Numbered from the stretch's first letter, positions 53,678 to 63,216 are shown. The stretch is DNA of 64,000 nucleotides from DASRWI01 sp035654655 (GCA_035654655.1 DASRWI010000015.1:1-64000); one strand, 5' to 3'. The notes: generated from the sequence alone by a model not told the origin. Numbers and translations: made by a program.

Positions 53678-55887
53678 ATCTTCACCTTTAACGTGGCTGA
53701 TGGGAAAAATGGAAGCATATAAACTTTCTCACCAGAGTCCTTGTTGAAATAAAAAACATTCTTATGATTGTAAACATTAATTATACTTGCCCCCAGTGAA
53801 ACATCAGCTTTACTAATTCTAAAATCTTTTGATATACTTAAGTCAAGTCGGTGATAATAAGGAAGTCTTTTATTATTTGTCTCTGACCAATATGTAACAG
53901 GAACATAATCACCAAACAAATAATTACTTTCCCATGGATTAATCATCAACCTGTCATAATAGCCTGCAATAGGTCTGAAAGGCATTCCGGAGTTGAAGGA
54001 CCAGTTAGAATTAACTTCCCACCCTGCTCCTAAACTAATTCCGGCTAAAAAATTAATTGAATGTCGAACATCGTATCGAGGGATGGTTACAATATCTCTA
54101 TTTTCCTTGAATGCCCAACTTAAAGTATAAGATGATTGAACATACACACTTCCAAATTGATACTTAATTAAGCCTTCAATCCCATAGGCTCTTCCTGAAA
54201 TGTTAATATAATCATAATCTCTTGCTGAAAATTTTCTTGGATTTAGGTCAAACAGACTTGATAATAATTTATAATAACCTTCAACCTGTAGAGAAAAACT
54301 TTCATTCAAATAATACTCTGCACCTAAAATAAAATGAGTAGCCTCAGGAGGGTCCAAATAAGAAGGAACAATAGTCCAGGGTTCAAAAATTGAAATCAAT
54401 TCATTTTCATTAGTCAAAGAAACTATTTCCTGAGAAAATCTTCCTATAGCAGCCTTTAATGATAAAGTATTTATGGGTCTAAATATTATATTAATTCTTG
54501 GCTCAAATAAGAAAGGTCTTCTTTTGGATGCTGAAAAGAAATTCATTCTTGCACCAATATCAAAACCCCAATTATCATATCTATATAACTTATAATTTAC
54601 ATAACCCTTTATCATTGTACCATTACTTGCAATATTTGTGTTGGCTCCATACAGATTTTGTAGAATTAAATCTGTTGATAGGAAAGTATTTTGCAAACCA
54701 AAGTGAAGTTCATCTTTACTTTGATACATATAAGTAAAATCAAAATTCATACTTACATCATCAACTGAATTTCTTCTTGGTTTAGCAGTACTCAGGTTCG
54801 GAAAAACTTGAGCACCATATTGACTGTATGACAATGAAAAATTGGACATCAACGGACTTCCCCAAATCTGGTACCAATTCAATCCAAATAATTTATTTCC
54901 AACAAAATAATCTTCAGACTTCGGGTCATTATTATTCAAATCGTCTCTGCTTATAAATCCGTGGAGAATAATCTTGCCATTATTAAAATCAGGATTAGAA
55001 TAATTTACTTTAAATGATAGATCATAAAAATTGAAAGGTACTTTCTTATCATTAAAATAATTTTTCAATACTTCTGAGAAATAACTTTTTCTTCCTGTAA
55101 TAATAAATGACCCGTGAGGAATTGGTCCTTCAACCATTGCTTTCCCTGAAATAAAACTTGCATTAACAGAACCAGAATAATTATTTTTATTCCCATCCTT
55201 TGAAACAACATTCGCAATGGAAGATAATCTTCCGCCATACTCAGAAGGAAATCCACCTTTATAAAATTCCAAAACAGAAATCATTTCTGGGTCCACCACG
55301 CTAAATATTCCCAGTGCGTGAAAGGGATTATATATAGTGACTCCATTTAGCAGTAAAAGATTTTGGTCGCTTCCTCCACCTCTTACATAATATCTTGAAG
55401 TTACATCACCTGTAGAACTAACACCGGGTGATGCCTGAAGTACTTTGAAAATATCTGATTCAACACTCTGAGGCAGCATTTCAATATCTTTTGCAGAAAT
55501 CTTTTGCAGACCTAAATCAGTTTCATTTTCTTTTGCACTTCTCTCCCCTATTACATTCAATTCTTTTAACAGAACAGATGATTTAACAATTTGAACATTT
55601 ATTTGAAGAATTTCATTTGCTGGAATATCTACTTCTATCTCTTTAGTTTCATAACCAAGGTAGCTTATTCTTAGAGTTTGTTTTCCGGATGGAACAGCAG
55701 CTATAAAGAAGTAGCCTTTATTATCAGATGAAGAACCCAAACGTGTACCTTTAACAACTACATTTGCATAGCTTATTGGTTCTCCATTTAAGGAATCAGT
55801 AACAAATCCTCGGATATTTCCTTTATCAATAGCAAGTAATTCTAAACTGAAAAGAAGCAGTAATGACAGTATTTTGATTGGACGCAT
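53674..55887 (-). CDS. TonB-dependent receptor with carboxypeptidase-like N-domain
   Basis: A 737-residue protein from ATG 55887; the GTG at 55902 is less likely. After the signal peptide comes a CarboxypepD_reg-like domain (GNIRGFVTDSLNGEPISYANVVVKG), then the plug domain (RYYVRGGGSDQNLLLLNGVTIYNPFHALGIFS) and the 22-strand beta-barrel to the C-terminus. Paired with a DUF4249 lipoprotein. Transports an unidentified ligand using the TonB-ExbBD system; no ligand-specific neighbours are present. Confidence 0.93.
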   Translation of the reverse strand: MRPIKILSLLLLFSLELLAIDKGNIRGFVTDSLNGEPISYANVVVKGTRLGSSSDNKGYFFIAAVPSGKQTLRISYLGYETKEIEVDIPANEILQINVQIVKSSVLLKELNVIGERSAKENETDLGLQKISAKDIEMLPQSVESDIFKVLQASPGVSSTGDVTSRYYVRGGGSDQNLLLLNGVTIYNPFHALGIFSVVDPEMISVLEFYKGGFPSEYGGRLSSIANVVSKDGNKNNYSGSVNASFISGKAMVEGPIPHGSFIITGRKSYFSEVLKNYFNDKKVPFNFYDLSFKVNYSNPDFNNGKIILHGFISRDDLNNNDPKSEDYFVGNKLFGLNWYQIWGSPLMSNFSLSYSQYGAQVFPNLSTAKPRRNSVDDVSMNFDFTYMYQSKDELHFGLQNTFLSTDLILQNLYGANTNIASNGTMIKGYVNYKLYRYDNWGFDIGARMNFFSASKRRPFLFEPRINIIFRPINTLSLKAAIGRFSQEIVSLTNENELISIFEPWTIVPSYLDPPEATHFILGAEYYLNESFSLQVEGYYKLLSSLFDLNPRKFSARDYDYINISGRAYGIEGLIKYQFGSVYVQSSYTLSWAFKENRDIVTIPRYDVRHSINFLAGISLGAGWEVNSNWSFNSGMPFRPIAGYYDRLMINPWESNYLFGDYVPVTYWSETNNKRLPYYHRLDLSISKDFRISKADVSLGASIINVYNHKNVFYFNKDSGEKVYMLPFFPSATLKVKI

Positions 55888-56002
55888 AAAAATTGAACAC
55901 ACAATAAAAAGAAAAAATTATTATCTATTAAATTTAAGCAAAAATATATTTAATTATAAGACTGTTAAAAGAAATTTCTATATAATGTTTTTACTATTTA
56001 AT

Positions 56003-56010
56003 TATATTTG
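56003..56010 (+). promoter_or_regulatory. Candidate -7 promoter element for the GlmU-like gene
   Basis: TATATTTG fits the Bacteroidetes -7 consensus TAnnTTTG, about 30 bp before the proposed TTG start. No convincing TTTG -33 element was found at 17-23 bp upstream. Confidence 0.25.
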
Positions 56011-56041
56011 TATTTTGGAATGAATCTAAAAAGAGAGTAAA

Positions 56042-57547
56042 TTGAAAAACAACGAGCAAAAAGAAATATTAAAAACTTTAAAACTATTGTCATCAGACTT
56101 TAATTACGGTGTTACCGAAACAGCAATTATACTTGCAGCAGGACACGGTAAGCGTATTAAATCCCAGCGTTCAAAAATGCTTCACAAAATTTGGGAAGTA
56201 CCAACTGTTGAGCGTGTTTTTAATGCCTGTAAAGGTGCAGCTTCAAATATGAATGTTGTGGTTGTTGTGGGGATTAAAGCAAAAGATGTTATGGAAGTTG
56301 TTGGCAAAAGAGAACAAACTATTTTTGCTTATCAGGACCAGCAAAATGGAACCGGGCACGCTGTTAAAGTTGCATTGGATAATATTGATAGCAGTAAATA
56401 TGATGGTCACGTTTATGTACTCCCTGGGGATATGGGATTAATTGATAAACAAACTATGACAATGTTCCGTGAAGAATTCATAAAATCAAACAGTGATATG
56501 ATGGTTCTTACCGGTTTGTACGATGGAGATCCCAAAGATAATAATTATGGTAGAATCATCAGAGTAAAAGATGTTGATGCAGAAGGAAAAAGCTCAAATT
56601 CAGATTATGGTAAAGTAATCGTTATTATGGAGCATAAAGATATACTTGCTTTATCAGATGACAAACCATACGAAGTAATTTTTAATGGAAGAAAATATTC
56701 CTACACCAAGCAGGAATTAATTGATAACAATGAATTCAATTCCTCTGTTTACGCTTTTAAGTATAAAAAATTAGTTGAATTAATTCCACAGATTTCAAGC
56801 AACAATGTACAGACTGAAATTTACCTCACTGACCTTATTGCATTGTTCAATAAGAAAAATTACTCAGTTCTTGCAGTAAGTCCTTTGGACCAATATGTTG
56901 TAATGGGATTTAACAATAAATCCGTTTTAAAGGATATGGAAAACATTGCACGTAAAAAAGTTTATGAAAAATTAAAAGATATAGTTGAAATAGCTGATCC
57001 TGATGATTTTTTTATACACGAAGATGTAGTTGAAGAAATATTAGAACAGGATAGAAAAGGTACTCCGCTTGATATTATTGTGGGCAAAGGTTCATATATC
57101 GGTAAAGGAGTAAAATTAAATTACAATCTTGAACTTAAAGAATACACTTATATAAACGGCAATGTAGATTTTGCAAAGAACGTAAATATATATAGAGGAG
57201 TTCACCTCTCCTGTTTCGAAGGACAAACTCTAAAAGTTGGTGAAAACGTACAAATCCTTTGGGGTGATATAATAAAAGGTAATATTGAAATTGGAGAAAG
57301 TACTAGAATAGAATCCAGTGTTAATATGACAGGCAGTGATGAATTCCCATTAAGAATCGGAAAAAATGTATTGATAAAAGGAACCAGTTATTTATTTGGC
57401 TGCATAGTAGAAGACGATGTGCACATTGAGCATAGTGTAATCATAAGAAAAAGAGTAGAAAAAATATTAAAACGGGATGGTACAATACAAATAATAAAAT
57501 ACATCCTTCCCCAACCCGAAGGCATCGACGCAATAGAAGAATTATAA
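56042..57547 (+). CDS. GlmU-like sugar nucleotidyltransferase with left-handed beta-helix tail
   Basis: A 501-residue protein. The nucleotidyltransferase domain begins with LAAGHGKRIKSQRSKMLHKI at 31-50, very close to the GlmU signature. Further matches are AYQDQQNGTGHAVKVAL and FNSSVYAFKYKKL...QTEIYLTDLIALF. Residues ~345-470 carry hexapeptide repeats (IVGKGSYIGKGVKL; IEIGESTRIESSV; LRIGKNVLIKG). The C-terminal acetyltransferase residues of true GlmU are not evident, so it may only make the UDP-sugar. Start is a TTG at 56042 preceded by AAGAGAG; the first ATG would remove the nucleotide-binding loop. Confidence 0.85.
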   Translation: MKNNEQKEILKTLKLLSSDFNYGVTETAIILAAGHGKRIKSQRSKMLHKIWEVPTVERVFNACKGAASNMNVVVVVGIKAKDVMEVVGKREQTIFAYQDQQNGTGHAVKVALDNIDSSKYDGHVYVLPGDMGLIDKQTMTMFREEFIKSNSDMMVLTGLYDGDPKDNNYGRIIRVKDVDAEGKSSNSDYGKVIVIMEHKDILALSDDKPYEVIFNGRKYSYTKQELIDNNEFNSSVYAFKYKKLVELIPQISSNNVQTEIYLTDLIALFNKKNYSVLAVSPLDQYVVMGFNNKSVLKDMENIARKKVYEKLKDIVEIADPDDFFIHEDVVEEILEQDRKGTPLDIIVGKGSYIGKGVKLNYNLELKEYTYINGNVDFAKNVNIYRGVHLSCFEGQTLKVGENVQILWGDIIKGNIEIGESTRIESSVNMTGSDEFPLRIGKNVLIKGTSYLFGCIVEDDVHIEHSVIIRKRVEKILKRDGTIQIIKYILPQPEGIDAIEEL

Positions 57548-57572
57548 AAAAGAGAACGAAATCATTGCGAGA

Positions 57573-57630
57573 ATACGCACCATTAATGTCATTGCGATGA
57601 GTAAGTCCTCGAACGAAGAAGCAAGCTCGA
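57573..57630. repeat. Decayed dispersed repeat (CATTGCGA / GAAGCAAGCTCG)
   Basis: CATTGCGAGAATACG is followed by GTCATTGCGATGAGTAAG and GAACGAAGAAGCAAGCTCG. This matches the plan of the common CATTGCGAG...GAAGCAATCTC intergenic element, here partly duplicated and eroded. Related copy at 8501-8546. Confidence 0.5.
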
Positions 57631-57643
57631 TTTAATTTTCTTT

Positions 57644-57675
57644 AAAAAAAATAGCCTTGAATTGCTTCAAGGCTA
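57644..57675 (-). terminator. Terminator in the 57.6-kb intergenic stretch
   Basis: A perfect 10-bp stem TAGCCTTGAA / TTCAAGGCTA (57652-57661 with 57666-57675), TTGC loop, and eight Ts on the minus strand (plus-strand A-run 57644-57651). It lies ~220 bp beyond the minus-strand propeller gene. On the plus strand the same hairpin lacks a T-run. Confidence 0.7.
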
Positions 57676-57794
57676 CAAGTAAAATTAACGTCATTTATCA
57701 TAACATCTATCCTACTCACCTACAAAAATAAAAAATCTTAATTAATAAGTTGTACTTTGCATTACAACTTCTTTTTATTAGCAACCCGTTTTCC

Positions 57795-57860
57795 TGTCAT
57801 AACGAGGGTAGTCCTCCGCCTTGAGCGGTGTTTTCAGGACGACCGTGGTTATCTCTGACA
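57795..57860. repeat. Imperfect inverted repeat, GTCATAACGAGGG...TATCTCTGAC
   Basis: The left arm GTCATAACGAGGGTAGTCCT and the right arm AGGACGACCGTGGTTATCTC (plus TGAC) are nearly inverse complements around a CTCCGCCTTGAGCGGTG centre, which can itself pair (CCGC/GCGG). It looks like a dispersed non-coding element. Together with the repeat at 57573 and the terminator it fills most of the gene-free 57548-57892 stretch. Confidence 0.55.
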
Positions 57861-57892
57861 TATTGTAGTTAGAACTTCAAATAAAAAAAACC

Positions 57893-59977
57893 CTACTTCA
57901 TCAGCACCATCTTTTTAGTCTCAGAAAAATCACTTGTCTGCAGTTTATAAAAATAAATTCCCGAAGATAACTCAGAAGCATTTAACTCAATAGAATAATT
58001 CCCTTTAGTCTTCTCTTCGTCAAACAATTTCTTCACCTCTCTTCCAAGCACATCATAAATAACCATCGAAGCTCTTCCATCTTTAGCAATATTATAATTT
58101 ATTTTAGTTGTAGGATTAAAAGGATTAGGATAATTCTGATTCAACGAATAATTAGTTTGATTAATATCCTGGAGTTCAGTTGAATTAATATTTTTAGAAT
58201 ATTTATAGATTTTGCCATCCAAACTAACCACCCATCCTATACCTTCATTCACAAAAAAGATTGAATTGTAATTACTAATTGTACTATAAAAGTTTTCCCA
58301 GTTAAGTCCTTTATTAGTTGTTTTTAGCAACATTTTAGTACGACCAGAAAATACGAATCCTACATTGTCATCAATAAATTGTAAATTGGAAATATAATCA
58401 TCGTATCCATCATCGATAATGGTATTGAATGTTTTGCCACCATCTGTTGTTCTTAATAATTTCCGTTTGTTAGCTACCATTCCTATTAAACTATCTAAGA
58501 AAAATACTTCTTGTCCTATTAATTGACTATCAGGAGTCCAGCTCTTCCCACCATCATTTGTTCTATAACCTATAGAATCTCCTGAAATAAAACCTAAATC
58601 ATGTGAACAAAAATTTATTGAAAGCCCTTTAACATCCTGCTGATTTGATTCCCATGAATTACCTCCATCAGTTGTTCTTAAATAAACTCCTCTCCCTACA
58701 GCAAAACCCAGAATAGAATCAACAAAATAAATGTCATTTATAAATCGAGATGTACTATAAACTGAATCCCAGCTTAATCCACCATCTAATGATTTGTATA
58801 TATATCCATTTGAATACATAAATCCTTTAGCTTGATTTAGAAAATAAATATTTAAACTGGTTCTTTCCGTACTAATATAATCCCAACTATTCCCTCCATC
58901 AGTTGTTTTCAAAATGTTACTACCCGAAATCCAGCCTGTATTTTCATCTATAAAAAATACATTACGAACATCATTAATTATAGGATTTGCAATGCATTTC
59001 CAATTTTTTGCTGAGTCTGTTGATTTGAAAATAGTACCGCCTTTTTGAAATGCAAGCAATGAACCATCGGGGTTTACAGCAAATGTATAAATATTTATTG
59101 CAGGTAATTTTCTAATTGACCAGGTTTTACCATAATCATCAGAAAAATAAAAGCCTAACCATTCCAGACCAGATTGTATAGCAATATTATTGTTTTGATA
59201 CAAATGTGATGAAGAAAATATTATATCTTCAGGAAAAGGAAAATCCTCTAATACATTAACAACATCTATACCTTTGGTTACTGAAAACTTTCTAAATCCA
59301 GAACTATCAGCACCAAAAAAATAAAGTGTAGAATCTAGACATATAAAACCAGATGGATTTTCTATATTATAAGGTAGTTGTATTTTGGTTAAGGTTTTTC
59401 CACCATCTATCGTTTTATACAAAAAGTTTCCCTTATAATTTAAATAACCCTCCATTTTGTTAAAAAAATAAAAATATCTTCCTATATGTGGACCTTCAGC
59501 CGCCTCCCAAGTTCTACCACCATCAGTTGTACGATAAAGATGATCCGTTGGCCAATCTTGTCTTATATACCATCCATTAAAATCATCAATAAAAGATAGT
59601 TGATATTGCCCATAACTTCTAACCTTATTTACCAATTGAAAGGTTTGACCGAAATCGGATGAAGTTTTTATTTTGAAATAATTGCTATCTTCATAATCCT
59701 CTACAAGAAAAATTTTATTATTGAAATATTGTATAGAAGAAAAGTCTACTCTAATATTATCATAAGATAATATTTTATAAAAATTAGCTCCTCCATCAGT
59801 AGTTCTCCAAATTTCACGAAAATTCGAAATTAAAAACCAAACATTTTCATTTACAACTAAAACTTTAGCTGGCTCATCAAATAAAGCCTCATTAATATTT
59901 TGCTCAGTCCAGGATTGACTATAAGAAATGTTAAAACATAATAAAAGAAATATCACTAATGCAAAAACACTTTTCAT
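57893..59977 (-). CDS. Secreted YCF48/BNR propeller protein with T9SS sorting domain
   Basis: A 694-residue protein with signal peptide MKSVFALVIFLLLCFNISYS. At least nine copies of a TTDGGxxW-like repeat (RTTDGGANF, RTTDGGRTWE, KTIDGGKT, KTTDGGNSWD, KSLDGGLSWD, RTTDGGNSWE, RTNDGGKSW, RTTDGGKTF, KTTNKGLNWE) form one or more beta-propellers. A type IX sorting domain (NQNYPNPFNPTTKINYNI...KKMVLMK) closes the protein. It resembles the photosystem-stability-factor repeat family, but the role here is a surface or secreted binding protein. Confidence 0.85.
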   Translation of the reverse strand: MKSVFALVIFLLLCFNISYSQSWTEQNINEALFDEPAKVLVVNENVWFLISNFREIWRTTDGGANFYKILSYDNIRVDFSSIQYFNNKIFLVEDYEDSNYFKIKTSSDFGQTFQLVNKVRSYGQYQLSFIDDFNGWYIRQDWPTDHLYRTTDGGRTWEAAEGPHIGRYFYFFNKMEGYLNYKGNFLYKTIDGGKTLTKIQLPYNIENPSGFICLDSTLYFFGADSSGFRKFSVTKGIDVVNVLEDFPFPEDIIFSSSHLYQNNNIAIQSGLEWLGFYFSDDYGKTWSIRKLPAINIYTFAVNPDGSLLAFQKGGTIFKSTDSAKNWKCIANPIINDVRNVFFIDENTGWISGSNILKTTDGGNSWDYISTERTSLNIYFLNQAKGFMYSNGYIYKSLDGGLSWDSVYSTSRFINDIYFVDSILGFAVGRGVYLRTTDGGNSWESNQQDVKGLSINFCSHDLGFISGDSIGYRTNDGGKSWTPDSQLIGQEVFFLDSLIGMVANKRKLLRTTDGGKTFNTIIDDGYDDYISNLQFIDDNVGFVFSGRTKMLLKTTNKGLNWENFYSTISNYNSIFFVNEGIGWVVSLDGKIYKYSKNINSTELQDINQTNYSLNQNYPNPFNPTTKINYNIAKDGRASMVIYDVLGREVKKLFDEEKTKGNYSIELNASELSSGIYFYKLQTSDFSETKKMVLMK

Positions 59978-60080
59978 TTCTATACTAAATTATTGAAGGT
60001 TGAAGTAGAAGATTATAAAAGTCAACTTAAAGTATGTAGATGGAAAGCACAAAAAAGATTTCTTAAACTTAAATCACTAA

Positions 60081-60110
60081 AAATAAAAAGGCTACCTACT
60101 CAGATAGCCT
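60081..60110 (-). terminator. Terminator after the 260-residue lipoprotein gene
   Basis: The stem AGGCTA / TAGCCT (60089-60094 with 60105-60110), extended by CCT pairing, is followed on the minus strand by a T-rich tract (plus-strand 60081-60088). About 25 bp beyond the lipoprotein stop. Confidence 0.68.
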
Positions 60111-60134
60111 CATAAAAAAATAAATTAATACTAA

Positions 60135-60917
60135 CTATTTAATTGTATAACTCTTTAATGTTGTTGTTATTGTAGTTGTTGAATCTGAAAAATCAACACC
60201 GCTGCCTGAAATTGCATTTGGCAATGTTGCATTTCCTTCCCACTTAACAACTCCGATTCCCGGAGCTAACCAGGCATATGTGTTATACTTAGATGTAATT
60301 TGTAGTAATGGATTTAAAGGATTTACTGCTTTTAATGTTAGCTCATATTTTACTTTAGCAGCTTCAACTGTTTTTTGTCCGCTATCTAAATTAAGAGTAA
60401 CATTTTCTTTTCCTTCAAACGTACCTTGAACATCAATCAGTGTCAATGTCAAAGGTCCATAATTTAAATCCAAACGGAATACTGTCCATTTTTTCCCATC
60501 ATCAAGAGGGAATGCAAACGGCTGTATTTCATTTGAAATTGTAACATAGTTTAAAAGTGAATCAGGAATACTCTGGTACAGACCAGTAGTATCTACAAAA
60601 TAATAAACACCAGTACTGGTTTTTCTGAAATGAGTAATATTTGTAACCGGCTGTTGATTTGTTATAACTATTGAATCGTGCTCATTTTGATAATTGTTGC
60701 CATTGAAGTTTGCAGTTCCTTCATACCAGGTTGTTCTTGTACCTTCAGTCTGGGCACCTGTTGAATCAATTTTTATTATTGTATAAACATATCTATTTCC
60801 ATTGTTGTTTGGGAAATAATCATTCCCTTCTGAATTTTCAATTGGATTCGCATCTTCCTTTTTACAACCAACGAAAATAATGAACATTGAAAAGATTATA
60901 TACAGAATCTTTTTCAT
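60135..60917 (-). CDS. Hypothetical lipoprotein
   Basis: A 260-residue protein with an SpII signal (lipobox IIFVGC, Cys at 19). The body is beta-rich (YFPNNNGNRYVYTIIKIDSTG; VTISNEIQPFAFPLDDGKKWTVFRL; YAWLAPGIGVVKWEG) and resembles lipoproteins often seen in this phylum without assigned function. The GIGVVKWE motif recalls families with a final beta-strand read-out. Its ATG overlaps the rdgB stop by 4 bp. Confidence 0.65.
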   Translation of the reverse strand: MKKILYIIFSMFIIFVGCKKEDANPIENSEGNDYFPNNNGNRYVYTIIKIDSTGAQTEGTRTTWYEGTANFNGNNYQNEHDSIVITNQQPVTNITHFRKTSTGVYYFVDTTGLYQSIPDSLLNYVTISNEIQPFAFPLDDGKKWTVFRLDLNYGPLTLTLIDVQGTFEGKENVTLNLDSGQKTVEAAKVKYELTLKAVNPLNPLLQITSKYNTYAWLAPGIGVVKWEGNATLPNAISGSGVDFSDSTTTITTTLKSYTIK

Positions 60918-61507
60918 AACATTTGCTCCTTTTCTAATCTTAAGAATAATTCACTAAAAGCCTTATAACGGTGACTTATTTTATTTTTCACTTCTATATC
61001 CAGTTCAGCTAAGGTTTTATTCATACCATCCGGAAGAAATAAAGGGTCATAACCAAAACCCTTATCTCCTCTTAGTTCTTCTATTATCGTACCTTTCACT
61101 TCACCAAAGGCTTCAATTAATAAATTTCCATCATAATAAACTGCCGCACAAACAAACTTTGCATAATGCGGTTTTTCAAAATTTATCAAAGCATTTATTA
61201 ACTTACTGTTATTATCATCATAAGAGCAATGTTCACCTGCATATCTTGCGGAATAAACACCCGGTTCCCCATTTAATTGTGCTACTGTTAAACCGGAATC
61301 GTCCGCAATCACTGGAATTTTTAAGTAATCATATATTTCAATAGCTTTTTTTCGCGCATTTTCTTCAAATGTTTTTCCATCTTCAATTACATCTGGGGCA
61401 TCTTCAAAGTCCAATAATGAAACTATTTCAACATTTTCTTTTTCAAAAAGATACTTAACTTCAGCAGTTTTTCCTCTATTCTTTGATGCAAAAACAATTT
61501 GTTTCAA
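60914..61507 (-). CDS. rdgB: XTP/dITP pyrophosphatase (RdgB/HAM1)
   Basis: A 197-residue house-cleaning enzyme hydrolysing ITP/XTP and their deoxy forms. Motifs are FASKNRGKTAEVKYLF at the N-terminus, VIADDSGLTVAQLNGEPGVYSARYAG and GFGYDPLFLPDGMNKTLAEL. Normal length. It begins 1 bp after the deaminase gene stop and overlaps the lipoprotein gene, so the minus-strand set from the methyltransferase to the lipoprotein is probably one transcript. Confidence 0.96.
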   Translation of the reverse strand: MKQIVFASKNRGKTAEVKYLFEKENVEIVSLLDFEDAPDVIEDGKTFEENARKKAIEIYDYLKIPVIADDSGLTVAQLNGEPGVYSARYAGEHCSYDDNNSKLINALINFEKPHYAKFVCAAVYYDGNLLIEAFGEVKGTIIEELRGDKGFGYDPLFLPDGMNKTLAELDIEVKNKISHRYKAFSELFLRLEKEQML

Positions 61508-61508
61508 A

Positions 61509-62849
61509 CTAAATCCTTTTCAATAATTCTGTTAATTCTTCTTTCCCCTGACACATTATTTTTTCTTCATCATAAATGGATGTTCTATTTTTAATTAAAT
61601 GTTCTCCATTTATAAAAACATCTTTCACATTATTTTTTGATGCATTATAAACTATGGATGAATATAAATTATTATCATCAACAATAACCGGCATATCCGA
61701 AGTTGATAAGTCCATTAGTACTATATCAGCTTTTTTGCCGACCTCAATGCTTCCGGTAATATTATCAATATGTAATGCTTTTGCTCCTTCAATATTTCCC
61801 AATCTGAAAACAGATAATGCATCCATACTGTTTGCACCATAAATTGGTTTCTGAATTAACGAAGCTAATCTCATTTCCTGAAAAATACTTAATTCATTAT
61901 TGCAGGGAGCACCATCAGCACCTAGAGAAACATTTATACCATTTTTCATTAGTCTGGGTATATCAGCTATCCCTGATCCTAATTTTAAATTAGAAGAAGG
62001 ACAATGTGAAACTCTGCTGTTAGTGTTTTTTAAGATATCAATTTCATCATCATTTAGATGAACACAATGAGCAAGAACAGTGTGGTCATTAAGTAAATCC
62101 ATTCTATCAAAATATTCAATATTTTCTACTCCGTGCCTGCTTCTTACTTCTGCACATTCCCCTGTGTTTTCACTTGCGTGAGTATGGAAAATACTTCCTT
62201 CAAAATCTTTCATCATTTCTTTTGTTGCAGTTAATAGTTCAGTACTGCAGGAAAGAACAAACCTCGGAGCAAACCCATATTTAATTCTTCCATCAGAATT
62301 ATTATGAAATTCTTTTGCTAACTCATTTGTAATTTTTAATTCATCATTTGTAGATTGACAAAAGCCGGGGTATAATTCATTTTCATCCATCATACACTTA
62401 CCGGCAAAAGCTCTTATGCCTGATTTACTTAACTCATCAAAAATAACTTCCTGATGTTTCAAGGTGCCCATATCTAATATGGTTGTAGTGCCGCCTTTAA
62501 TTAATTCATTAAGTCCTAACTGTGCTGATATTCTTAAAGAATTTTTATCGTGTGCATTTTCAAAAGGGAATATTCTATATTGAAGCCAATCTAATAACTG
62601 CAGATCATCAGCTAAGCCTCTGAACAATGTTTGGCATAAATGAAGATGAGTTTGTATAAATCCTGGAACAGCAACAAGGTTATAGCCATTAACTACTTCC
62701 CCTTTAAAAGAATTTATTTCATCATAAGTAAATCTTCTTATACTTACAATTTTATCATTTTCAATTTCGATTCCACAATCTTTGTAAATTTTATTTTCAT
62801 TATCAGAACTTAAAATAAATTTTACAAGCAGTAACTTTTTACTAATCAA
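61509..62849 (-). CDS. Amidohydrolase (SAH/5'-deoxyadenosine deaminase-like)
   Basis: A 446-residue metal-dependent amidohydrolase of the ATZ/TRZ (MtaD) group. HLH at 68-70 in GFIQTHLHLCQTLFRGLADDL, FHTHASENTGE, AHCVHLNDDE and LGADGAPCNNE carry the metal ligands. Related enzymes deaminate S-adenosylhomocysteine, methylthioadenosine, 5'-deoxyadenosine or guanine-type bases. Which one applies is not clear. Overlaps the AhpD-like gene by 8 bp. Confidence 0.88.
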   Translation of the reverse strand: MISKKLLLVKFILSSDNENKIYKDCGIEIENDKIVSIRRFTYDEINSFKGEVVNGYNLVAVPGFIQTHLHLCQTLFRGLADDLQLLDWLQYRIFPFENAHDKNSLRISAQLGLNELIKGGTTTILDMGTLKHQEVIFDELSKSGIRAFAGKCMMDENELYPGFCQSTNDELKITNELAKEFHNNSDGRIKYGFAPRFVLSCSTELLTATKEMMKDFEGSIFHTHASENTGECAEVRSRHGVENIEYFDRMDLLNDHTVLAHCVHLNDDEIDILKNTNSRVSHCPSSNLKLGSGIADIPRLMKNGINVSLGADGAPCNNELSIFQEMRLASLIQKPIYGANSMDALSVFRLGNIEGAKALHIDNITGSIEVGKKADIVLMDLSTSDMPVIVDDNNLYSSIVYNASKNNVKDVFINGEHLIKNRTSIYDEEKIMCQGKEELTELLKRI

Positions 62850-63216
62850 TTAAACTATCCCCTACTTTATTTTGTTCAGCAAAAATTTGGTCCATTACTT
62901 CAAATGCATATCTAAGATGTGGAATAACAATAGACCCTCCAACAATCAAAGCCACATTAAATGTTTCTATTAATTCTTCTCTTGATGCACCTTCCTGAAT
63001 CGACCTGTCTATATGATAAAAAATGCAGTCATTGCATCTTAGCACCATTGAAGCTGAAAGTCCCATCAGTTCTTTTGTCTTTGCAGTTAATGCACCTTCT
63101 ATATAAGCTTTATTATCTAATGCAAAAAATTTATTAAAATCTCTAAATCCTGAATTTAGAATTTTATCATTCATCTCAGTTCTATAAGCCCTGGTTTCAG
63201 TTGTTGTTTTCTTCAT
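62842..63216 (-). CDS. Carboxymuconolactone decarboxylase/AhpD-like protein
   Basis: A 124-residue helical protein of the CMD family. The active-site CxxC is present in MVLRCNDCIFYHIDR with the following His, as in AhpD-type peroxidase partners. The N-terminal FFALDNKAYIEGALTAKTKELMGLSASM is typical. Role could be a thiol-based peroxidase or reductase. Overlaps the methyltransferase gene by 20 bp and the amidohydrolase gene by 8 bp. Confidence 0.88.
   Translation of the reverse strand: MKKTTTETRAYRTEMNDKILNSGFRDFNKFFALDNKAYIEGALTAKTKELMGLSASMVLRCNDCIFYHIDRSIQEGASREELIETFNVALIVGGSIVIPHLRYAFEVMDQIFAEQNKVGDSLID

Noticed and set aside
57893..59977. Photosystem II stability factor
   Set aside because: The repeats are of that type, but the protein has a signal peptide and a T9SS sorting tail. 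Such propellers are common in secreted proteins of non-photosynthetic members of this group.
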